From JAIRTY01 sp050257395 (GTDB lineage: Bacteria; Actinomycetota; Actinomycetes; Streptosporangiales; Streptosporangiaceae), in contig JBLMWU010000134.1 in assembly GCA_050257395.1 (NCBI GenBank), forward strand, positions 1 to 29,523: DNA of 29,523 nucleotides, given 5' to 3'. Numbering within the stretch: position 1 is the stretch's first letter; each line of letters opens with the position of its first letter. Of the stretch, positions 14,851-23,261 are shown piece after piece. Both the position numbers and the translations under genes were made by a program. The notes beneath the pieces are model-generated. The model had not been told where the DNA came from, made no database searches, and saw only the letters and a program-made list of their open reading frames with translations.

Positions 14851-16920
14851 ATGAGGGATCCGAACGATACGAGGGACATCAGTCCGCGGGCCGGATCCCC
14901 GCTGTGGATCTACCTGACCGTCGTGACGGCCGCCGGGGTGGCCGTGCTGGCGGCCGGGCTCGTGCGGCTCGCCCTCGCGGGGGCGGCCGAACTGACGCAC
15001 CAGCCGTTGTTCTGGGTCATTGCCGGGCTGGCCCTGATTGGCGAGCTGCGGCCGATCGTGACCCCCGGCAAGACCGATCCCGACGCGGGCGACGCGTCGA
15101 TTACGTTCTGCTTCGCCGCGCTGCTGTACTGGGGGTTCCCGGCCGCGGCGCTGATGCGGACGCTGACCTGCGCGATCGCCGCGATCGTGGGCCGGCGGCG
15201 GCTGTTCAGGGCCGCCTTCAACTGTGCGCAGGAACAGCTGAGCCTGGGGGCCGCCTGGCTGGTCCTCGGCTTCGCCGGGATCCACGGCCAGCCGCTGGCC
15301 CCCTGGGTGCCCGACGACCGGCACCTGCTCGCCGTGGCACTGGCGGCCGCGGCCTTCTTCGTCACCAACTTCGTGCTGGTCATGTACGCGGCGGCGCTGC
15401 ACGCCCGGGCGCCGTTCCTGGTGACCTGCCGCAAGGCCCTGCCCTACCAGGCGTTCGTCAACCTGGTGCTGCTGGCGGCGGCGCCGCTGGTGGTCGTGGT
15501 CATGGACCGCTCGGTGCTGCTGGTGCTGCTGTTCCTGCTCCCGCTCACCGCCATCTACGCCAACGCCGCCATCTCGCTCCAGCGGGAGCACCAGGCGCTG
15601 CACGACGAGCTCACCGGGCTGCCCAACCGGACGCTGCTGCTCCGCAAGACCGGCGAGGCGCTGGTGGAGGCCGCGCGCACTGGCAGCAAGACCGGCTTCC
15701 TGCTGCTCGACCTGGACCGCTTCAAAGAGGTCAACGACACCCTCGGCCACCCGGTCGGGGACGGGCTGCTGCGGCTGGTGGCGCACCGCCTCACCCACAG
15801 CGTCCGCCCGGGCGACGTGGTGGCCAGGCTCGGCGGTGACGAGTTCGCGGTGCTGCTGCCCGCGGTGCGGGAGGTGAGCGCGGCCCGCGAGGTCGCGGCC
15901 CGGCTGCGGGCGGCGCTGGCCGAGCCGGTCCGGCTGGAGGGCATGTCGTTCCAGAGCGAAGCCAGCGTCGGGATCGCCATCTACCCCGACGACGCGGGCG
16001 CGGTGGAGGTCCTGCTGCAGCGCGCGGACGTGGCGATGTACCTGGCCAAGGAGCGGCGCAGCGGGGTGGAGACCTACGTCAGCGACTCCGACCGCAACTC
16101 CCCGGCGCGGCTGGCGCTGCTCGGCGACCTGCGCCGGGCCATCGACCGGGCCGAGCTGGAACTGCACTACCAGCCCAGGGTCACGCTGGCCGACGGGGAG
16201 ACGCACGGCATGGAGGCGCTGCTGCGCTGGCGGCATCCGCAGCGGGGCATGCTCATGCCCGGGGACTTCCTGCCGGTGGCCGAGCAGTCCTACGTCATGC
16301 GCGACCTGACCGCCTGGGTCGTGGAGTCGGCCTGCGGCAAGGCCGCGCGCTGGCGGCGGGAGGGCCTCGACGTCCAGGTGTCGGTCAACCTGTGCGCGCG
16401 CGACCTGCTCGACACCCGGCTCGCCGACACCGTGGACCGGAGCCTGTCGCGCTGCGGGCTGCCGCCCGACGCGCTGATGCTGGAGATCAGCGAGCAGGTG
16501 CTCACCGGCGAGCCCGCCCACGCCATCGCCACCGCGGAGGAACTGTCCAGGCTCGGGGTGCCGCTGAGCCTGGACGGCTTCGGGACCGGCTACTCCTCCC
16601 TGGTGCGGCTGCGGCAGCTGCGGGTGCACGAGGTCAAGATCGACGCCTCGTTCATCCGCCGGATCCTCGACAGCCCCGACGACGAGCTGATCGTGCGGTC
16701 CCTGGTGGAGCTGGTGCGGGCGCTCGGCATCCGCTCGGTGGCCAAGGGCGTCGAGACCGCCGAGGCCGTCGCCGCCCTGCGGGCCATGGGCTGCGACGCC
16801 GCCCAGGGCTGGTACTACAGCGGGGCGCTGGCGCCCCTGCAGGCCACGGAGTGGCTGTCCGGCCACCCCGCCGCGACCGCCCCCGCCCCCCGCGCCCCCG
16901 CCCCCGGCCCGCTCGGGTGA
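14851..16920 (+). CDS. Membrane GGDEF-EAL protein (c-di-GMP cyclase/phosphodiesterase)
   Basis: Protein of 689 residues. The N-terminus (about 18-240) has some six hydrophobic helices and looks like a MASE-type sensor. The GGDEF domain starts at HDELTGLPNR (251-260), with active site GGDEF (328-332) and an RPGD inhibitory-site motif (319-322). The EAL domain spans about 425-675. It keeps EAL (455-457), Asn513, Glu545, Lys596 (VKIDASF), Glu635 and Gln652 (AQGWYY). One change stands out: the DDFGTG loop reads Asp575-Gly576-FGTG, so one of the two acidic metal-site residues is lost. Cyclase activity looks intact; phosphodiesterase activity may be weakened. The start ATG 14851 has GAGG 8 bases upstream. 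A terminator hairpin overlaps its stop. It makes and/or degrades c-di-GMP at the membrane; the signal is unknown. Confidence 0.93.
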   Translation: MRDPNDTRDISPRAGSPLWIYLTVVTAAGVAVLAAGLVRLALAGAAELTHQPLFWVIAGLALIGELRPIVTPGKTDPDAGDASITFCFAALLYWGFPAAALMRTLTCAIAAIVGRRRLFRAAFNCAQEQLSLGAAWLVLGFAGIHGQPLAPWVPDDRHLLAVALAAAAFFVTNFVLVMYAAALHARAPFLVTCRKALPYQAFVNLVLLAAAPLVVVVMDRSVLLVLLFLLPLTAIYANAAISLQREHQALHDELTGLPNRTLLLRKTGEALVEAARTGSKTGFLLLDLDRFKEVNDTLGHPVGDGLLRLVAHRLTHSVRPGDVVARLGGDEFAVLLPAVREVSAAREVAARLRAALAEPVRLEGMSFQSEASVGIAIYPDDAGAVEVLLQRADVAMYLAKERRSGVETYVSDSDRNSPARLALLGDLRRAIDRAELELHYQPRVTLADGETHGMEALLRWRHPQRGMLMPGDFLPVAEQSYVMRDLTAWVVESACGKAARWRREGLDVQVSVNLCARDLLDTRLADTVDRSLSRCGLPPDALMLEISEQVLTGEPAHAIATAEELSRLGVPLSLDGFGTGYSSLVRLRQLRVHEVKIDASFIRRILDSPDDELIVRSLVELVRALGIRSVAKGVETAEAVAALRAMGCDAAQGWYYSGALAPLQATEWLSGHPAATAPAPRAPAPGPLG

Positions 16921-16943
16921 CCGCGCCGGGCCCCGCGCGGTCA
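16918..16943 (+). terminator. 9-bp hairpin overlapping the GGDEF-EAL stop codon
   Basis: TGACCGCGC (16918-16926, including the TGA) pairs perfectly with GCGCGGTCA (16935-16943) around an 8-base loop. It lies just before the gatC promoter region and probably separates the two transcription units. No T tract is present. Confidence 0.6.
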
Positions 16944-16967
16944 CGGAAACCCGTTCGCCCCGGCCAC

Positions 16968-16973
16968 TAGGAT
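16968..16973 (+). promoter_or_regulatory. -10 box TAGGAT for gatC
   Basis: TAGGAT ends 6 bases before the gatC ATG, so transcription could begin at or very near the initiation codon (leaderless). The AGGA inside it could instead act as a weak ribosome site. GGAAAC at 16945-16950 lies at a 17-base spacing and would resemble an ECF-sigma -35; this is uncertain. Confidence 0.35.
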
Positions 16974-16979
16974 TGGCCC

Positions 16980-17273
16980 ATGTCCATCGCCCGTGACGAC
17001 GTCGCGCATCTGGCCCGGCTGTCCCGGCTGGCCCTGGGCGAGTCCGAACTCGACCACCTGGCCGGCCAGCTCGATGTGATCCTCTCCGCGGTGGCGCGGG
17101 TCCAGGAGGTGGCCGTGGAAGGGGTGCCCCCCACCTCGCACGCGCTGCCGCTGGCCAACGTGTTCCGCGACGACGTGGAGGAGCCCTGCCTGGGCGCGGA
17201 CCGCGCGCTGGCCGGGGCGCCCGCGGCCGAGCAGCAGCGGTTCCGGGTGCCGCGGATCCTGGCGGAGGACTGA
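16980..17273 (+). CDS. gatC: Glu/Asp-tRNA amidotransferase subunit C
   Basis: Small subunit (97 residues, usual size) of the GatCAB complex that converts Glu-tRNA(Gln) and Asp-tRNA(Asn) to the amidated forms in bacteria lacking GlnRS or AsnRS. The family pattern is clear: VAHLARLSRLALGESELDHL (8-27), then VAVEGVPPTSHALPLANVFR-D and a C-terminal FRVPRIL. It wraps between GatA and GatB. The gene is followed after 2 bases by gatA. The start is ATG 16980. It is the first gene of a gatC-gatA-gatB operon; pfkA, which I recall between gatA and gatB in M. tuberculosis, is absent here. Confidence 0.96.
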   Translation: MSIARDDVAHLARLSRLALGESELDHLAGQLDVILSAVARVQEVAVEGVPPTSHALPLANVFRDDVEEPCLGADRALAGAPAAEQQRFRVPRILAED

Positions 17274-17275
17274 CC

Positions 17276-18773
<1,498 letters not shown>

Positions 18774-18781
<8 letters not shown>

Positions 18782-20300
18782 ACGCGCTGGCGCGGTGCTG
18801 GTGCCGTTCGATGACGCGGTGGCGCGCTACGACCCGGTGATCGGGCTGGAGACCCACGTCGAGCTGGGCACCCGGACCAAGATGTTCTGCGGCTGCCCGA
18901 CCGGGTTCGGCGGTGAGCCGAACTCCCAGGTGTGCCCGGTCTGCCTGGGCCTGCCGGGCTCGCTGCCGGTCGCCAGCCGGGCCGCCATCGAGTACACGAT
19001 CCGGATCGGGCTCGCGCTGAACTGCTCGATCGCAAGCTGGTGCCGGTTCGCCCGGAAGAACTACTTCTATCCGGACATGCCGAAGAACTTCCAGATCTCG
19101 CAGTACGACGAGCCGCTGTGCACCGACGGCTGGCTGGACGTCACGGTGGACGAGCCGGACGGCGGCAGCCGGCCGGTGCGGGTCGGCATCGAGCGGGTGC
19201 ACCTGGAGGAGGACACCGGCAAGTCGCTGCACGTCGGCGGGGCGACCGGCCGGATCCACGGCGCGGACTACTCGCTGGTGGACTACAACCGGGCGGGCAT
19301 CCCGCTGGTCGAGATCGTGACCAGGCCGGTGGACGGCACCGGGGCGCTGGCCCCGGTGGTCGCCCGGGCGTACGTCACCGAGCTGCGGGACCTGATGCGC
19401 GCGCTCGGCGTGTCCGACGTGCGGATGGAGGAGGGCTCGCTGCGCTGCGACGTCAACACCTCCCTGTCGCCGCGCGGCTCGGGCCGGTGGGGCACCCGCA
19501 CGGAAACCAAGAACGTCAACTCGCTGCGCTCGGTGGAGCGCGCGGTCCGGTACGAGATCGAGCGGCAGGCCGCGCTGCTGGACGCCGGCGAGAAGATCGT
19601 CCAGGAGACCCGCCACTTCCATGAGGACTCCGGCAGCACCACCGCCGGCCGCAGCAAGGAAGAGGCCCAGGACTACCGGTACTTCCCCGAGCCCGACCTG
19701 GTGCCGGTCGCGCCGTCGCGGGAGTGGGTGGAGGAGATCCGGGCGGCGCTGCCCGAGCTGCCCGCGGCCCGGCGGGCGCGGCTGAAGGACGAATGGGGCC
19801 TGTCCGACCCCGACCTGGCCGCGCTGCGCAACGCCGGCGCGCTGGACCTGGTGGCCGCGACCGTGGCCGCCGGCGCCACCCCGGCCGATGCCCGCAAGTG
19901 GTGGCTCGGGGAACTGGCCCGCCGGGCCAACGAGTCCGGGGTGGAGCTGGCCAGCCTGCCGATCACGCCGGCGGGCGTGGCCCGGGTCACCGCCCTGGTG
20001 GCGGCCGGCTCGCTGACCGACCGGCTCGCCCGGCAGGTCATCGAGGGTGTGCTGGCCGGCGAGGGCACGCCGGACGAGGTGGTGGCGGCCCGCGGGCTGG
20101 CCGTGGTGAGCGACGAGGGTGCGCTGTCGGCCGCCGTGGACGAGGCGATCGCCGCCAACCCGGACGTGGCGGAGAAGGTCCGCGGCGGCAAGGTCGCCGC
20201 GGCCGGGAGGCTGGTGGGCGCGGTGATGAAGGCGACCCGGGGCCAGGCCGACGCCGCCCGGGTCCAGGAGCTCATCCTGGCCCGGCTCGGCCAGCCCTAG
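18774..20300 (+). CDS. gatB: Glu/Asp-tRNA amidotransferase subunit B
   Basis: Kinase/amidotransferase subunit of GatCAB (508 residues). It phosphorylates the misacylated tRNA side chain and accepts ammonia from GatA. Visible landmarks are VIGLETHVELGTRTKMFCGC (22-41) and the zinc cysteines Cys39, Cys41, Cys54, Cys57. The core blocks RKNYFYPDMPKNFQISQYD, HLEEDTGKS and YSLVDYNRAGIPLVEI follow, then the YqeY-like tRNA-binding tail (about 360-508). ATG 18774 was chosen over TTG 18768 because AAAGGA ends 7 bases before it. It overlaps gatA by 8 bases. The gene ends 179 bases before the kinase start. Ordinary member of the family. Confidence 0.98.
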
Positions 20301-20371
20301 CCTGCCAGCCTTGAGCTCTGCCCGTCCTTAGCCCCGCCCGTCCTGGGTCCTGCCGGTCTGAACACTGACGG

Positions 20372-20377
20372 TAATAT
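20372..20377 (+). promoter_or_regulatory. -10 box TAATAT upstream of the histidine kinase
   Basis: TAATAT is the only strong -10-like hexamer between gatB and the kinase. A transcript from it would carry a leader of about 95 bases to ATG 20480. No good -35 lies 16-18 bases upstream. GCCCGTCCT occurs twice just before it (starting near 20319 and 20336). Confidence 0.35.
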
Positions 20378-20479
20378 TGCCCTTACCCTGCGCATTTGGC
20401 GGCGCGGTTCAGGCCCTGGCCCCCGGCGGGCTTCCCGCGGTCCCGGGGACCAGGCTGGGGGGAGGGGGCCCGGATCCTG

Positions 20480-22765
20480 ATGATCCGCAGGAAGCCGGCC
20501 CGGCGGGGACAGGCGGGCGGGGGCCGGGAAGCAGCGGGCGGGCGCCGGACATGGCTGCACGACCCGAACTGGACGGCGGCGGGCCGGGCGGTGCGGGCGG
20601 GCACCGTGGTGCTGGGGTGCTGCGGGCTCGCCGCGCTCGCGGTCCAGGTCGTCAGCCTGGCCGTGCCCGCCTCCCGGGGCTGGTCCACCAGCCTGGCCTG
20701 GGCGCTGGCCGGGACGGTGGCGGCGATCAGCACGATCACGGCCGGGCTGCGCGTGCACATCAGGCGGGTCACCCGGGAGTCGTGGATCCTGTGGGGCGCC
20801 GGCGCGGGCTGCTGGGCGGTGGGCATCGTGATGGCGGCCCCGGCGGGGCCGCGGCCCGGCCTCGCCGCGGACATCTGGTTCCTCGCCCTGCCGGTGCTCG
20901 GGGTGTTCACCTACTTCCGCCGGGTGCCCCGCGCCTTCCTGTTCCTGCTGTTCCTGCTGGACGCCAGCCCGGTAGTGCTGCTGATCGTCGCCCTCGTCCT
21001 CGACCTGGGCCGTACCTACGACGGGGTGGTGTACACCGCCCTTTTCACGGGCCTGTACATGCTGCTGGCCGCGAACGCCATCCAGATGATCGGCCTGCAC
21101 CGGGACCTGCGGCACGTGACCAGGACCTGGCTGTTCACGCTGGCCTTCTGCCTGGTGGGGCTCGCGTCGCTGACCGGGCCGCCGAACGCGCTCGACGGCC
21201 AGCCCGCGGCCCTGGCGGCCGGCGCGCTGTGGACGCTGGGGCTGCTGCTGCTGGGCCTGGCCGCGCTGGGCCGCATCCTCAACCCGACCGGCTTCGTGCA
21301 GCTGCTGCCGACCGAGAAGCAGACCGGGCCGCACGCCATCCCGCCCACGGTCGCGGTCTTCGGCCTGATCGTGCTGCTCGTCATCACGCCCCGGCCATCG
21401 GATCTGCTCCGGTACTTCCTGGTCAGCGCCGCGCTGGTGCTGATCTTCCGGATCATCCTGGTCTACCGGCAGGGCGCGCGGCTGATCGCCGAGGTGGTGG
21501 CCTCCCGTGAGCGGCTGCACCGGCTCGCCGAGGTCGCCCCGCACCTGCGGAGCCTGGTGCTCGACGAGCTGCTGCGGACCTTCTGCCAGGCCGCCCGGGA
21601 CGTGCTGGGCGTGCCGTACGCGGCGTTCGGGCTGGCCGGGCCGGATCCCGCGGGCAGCCGGATGGCCGTCTCGTGCGCGGCCCGGCAGGAGGCGGCCGGC
21701 GGCCCGGGCCAGGCCCGCCAGCCCGCCGGGGAAACGCTGCGCCCGGACCGGGTGGTGCGGCTCAGCGAGCCGACCCGCGACCCGGTGGCGGCGGGCTTCC
21801 GGGCGGGCCGGGCGCTGCCCGAGGGCTTCCTGGCCATGCCGGTGCGGGTCGGCGGCACCGGCGGCGGCGTGCTGTACCTGGCCGGCCGGCCCGGCGGCTT
21901 CACCGCCGACGACGAGAACCTCGCCGGGCTGCTCGCCGCCAGCTGCGGCTACGCCATCGTGAACGCGGAGCTGTATGCGCAGGCCCGCGCCCAGCAGGAC
22001 CAGCTCGCCGCGCAGAACGAGCGGCTGCGGGAGCTCGACCAGCTCAAGGACGAGTTCGTGGCGCTGGTCTCGCACGAGCTGCGGACCCCGCTGACGTCCA
22101 TCATCGGTTACGTGGAGCTGCTCAAAGACGAGGACGTGCGTGCCCCGGACAGCGACCACCAGCAGTTCGCGGACATCATCGACCGGAACGCGCGCCGGCT
22201 GCTGCGGCTGGTCGGGGACCTGCTGTTCCTGTCCCGGATCCAGTCGGGCCAGATGGAGATGGAGATCAGCAGCGCCGGCCTGGGGGAGATCGCCACCCGC
22301 ACGGTGGAGGAGGCCCAGCCCCGCGCGCGGGGCAAGAACATCGAGCTGGTCCTGTCCGCCGCCCCCTTGCCGGCCCTGTCCTGCGACCCGGAGCGGATCA
22401 CCCAGGTCCTGGACAACCTCGTCACCAACGCGATCAAGTTCACCCCCACCGGCGGCCGGGTCGCGGTCACCCTCGGCCCCGCCGGGGATGGGGTCAGCAT
22501 CGAGGTCAGCGACACCGGGATGGGGATCTCCGGCCCGGACCAGCAGCGGATCTTCGACACGTTCTTCCGCAGCGAGACCGCGGTCAAGCGGGCCATCCCC
22601 GGGACCGGGCTGGGCCTGACCATCACCAAGGCCATCGTCGACGCCCACCACGGCCGCATCACCGTGGACAGCCGCGAGGGCGGCGGGACCACCTTCCGGG
22701 TCTGGCTGCCCCGCCAGCAGCCCTGGCCCGGGCGAGCCGAAGGGCCGCGCCGCCGTCTGGACTGA
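20480..22765 (+). CDS. Orphan membrane sensor histidine kinase with GAF domain
   Basis: Two-component sensor kinase of 761 residues. About eight to nine hydrophobic helices fill residues 40-330 in place of an extracellular sensor. A short coiled-coil and a GAF-like domain (about 355-500) come next, then HisKA with His532 in SHELRTPLTSIIGY, and the HATPase with N-box DNLVTNAIKF (645-654), G1 DTGMGI (678-683) and G2 GTGLGL (708-713). All catalytic motifs are intact. No response-regulator gene lies in the window, so the partner is elsewhere. ATG 20480 was chosen because GGAGGGGG ends 11 bases upstream and it yields a basic N-terminus; an in-frame TTG at 20396 would add 28 Pro/Arg-rich residues. 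The many-helix region suggests sensing within the membrane. The signal is unknown. Confidence 0.92.
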   Translation: MIRRKPARRGQAGGGREAAGGRRTWLHDPNWTAAGRAVRAGTVVLGCCGLAALAVQVVSLAVPASRGWSTSLAWALAGTVAAISTITAGLRVHIRRVTRESWILWGAGAGCWAVGIVMAAPAGPRPGLAADIWFLALPVLGVFTYFRRVPRAFLFLLFLLDASPVVLLIVALVLDLGRTYDGVVYTALFTGLYMLLAANAIQMIGLHRDLRHVTRTWLFTLAFCLVGLASLTGPPNALDGQPAALAAGALWTLGLLLLGLAALGRILNPTGFVQLLPTEKQTGPHAIPPTVAVFGLIVLLVITPRPSDLLRYFLVSAALVLIFRIILVYRQGARLIAEVVASRERLHRLAEVAPHLRSLVLDELLRTFCQAARDVLGVPYAAFGLAGPDPAGSRMAVSCAARQEAAGGPGQARQPAGETLRPDRVVRLSEPTRDPVAAGFRAGRALPEGFLAMPVRVGGTGGGVLYLAGRPGGFTADDENLAGLLAASCGYAIVNAELYAQARAQQDQLAAQNERLRELDQLKDEFVALVSHELRTPLTSIIGYVELLKDEDVRAPDSDHQQFADIIDRNARRLLRLVGDLLFLSRIQSGQMEMEISSAGLGEIATRTVEEAQPRARGKNIELVLSAAPLPALSCDPERITQVLDNLVTNAIKFTPTGGRVAVTLGPAGDGVSIEVSDTGMGISGPDQQRIFDTFFRSETAVKRAIPGTGLGLTITKAIVDAHHGRITVDSREGGGTTFRVWLPRQQPWPGRAEGPRRRLD

Positions 22766-23257
22766 CGAGCGAGGCGGCGAAGGAGCCGGAGCGAGGAGGG
22801 AAGACGGCGGGCTCGAGCGGCCCGGAGGCGAGCGAGGGCCAGGAAAAAGCTGCAGAACGTGATCAGTACCCCATAACGGCGAGCAGGCCAGCTGGCGGCT
22901 GCCGCCCGCCCGTCTGCCCAGCCTTCCCGCGCGCGCAGCCCGTGGTCAGGGGGCTCTCAGGGATCGTTCAGGTGCCGCCCGCAGGCGGTCTCAGTTGTCG
23001 CCCGGTGTAGGCCCATCCTCAATCGAAGCGTGACCTTCGGCACGTACAGTAAGCGCGTCGTCATCTGTGATGACCGCGTCCGTCCGCTGGCAACCCCGCT
23101 CTCACCTGGGCGGAGCTGGTTTCCAGTCAGTAGCTGAGGGTGATCGCCCGGCTATCCAGCGAGACGGCCGGGCCCACCAGGCCCGGCCGGTCGCGCTGAT
23201 CGCGGCAGACGCGGCGGAAGGAGACTCGGTGCGCCCCGAGGCATCGGGTGGCCTGCG
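22766..23257. other. 492-base intergenic leader of the second GGDEF gene
   Basis: After the kinase stop there are three copies of GAGCGAGG (22767-22774, 22789-22796, 22830-22837) in a purine-rich tract. A TACAGT box (23045-23050) could be a -10 element. From 23067 the frame is open to 23261 with moderately biased codons. Structured elements follow: CTGG-ACC/GGT-CCAG (23087-23126), a strong hairpin at 23163-23192, and a short ORF with AAGGAG at 23229-23261. I saw no match to the known c-di-GMP riboswitch consensus. Confidence 0.45.
23163..23192 (+). repeat. Strong leader hairpin upstream of the second GGDEF gene
   Basis: GGCCGGGCC (23166-23174) pairs perfectly with GGCCCGGCC (23180-23188) around a 5-base loop. 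GAC/GTC extends the stem with one bulged G. It lies 37 bases before the short coupled ORF. It may be a terminator, a pause site or simply a stabilising fold. Confidence 0.5.
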
Positions 23258-23261
23258 ATGA
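23229..23261 (+). CDS. Short leader ORF coupled to the GGDEF gene by ATGA
   Basis: GTG 23229 to TGA 23261 encodes 10 residues (MRPEASGGLR). GGAAGGAG ends 5 bases before the GTG, a near-perfect ribosome site. The main gene at 23258 has no ribosome site of its own and its ATG overlaps this TGA (ATGA). Ribosomes ending the short ORF could therefore restart on the main gene. The same frame extends upstream to GTG/ATG at 23067-23072, giving a 63-64-residue alternative product with weaker codon bias. Either version would couple translation. This is inferred from ribosome-site quality and overlap only. Confidence 0.45.
   Translation: MRPEASGGLR

Noticed and set aside
20297..22651. 784-residue minus-strand open frame opposite the histidine kinase
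   Set aside because: Antisense to a kinase with all motifs intact; low-complexity translation.
22766..23257. c-di-GMP riboswitch before the GGDEF gene
   Set aside because: I looked for the GEMM-I core words and flanking stems and did not see them; the folds present do not match a class I know.
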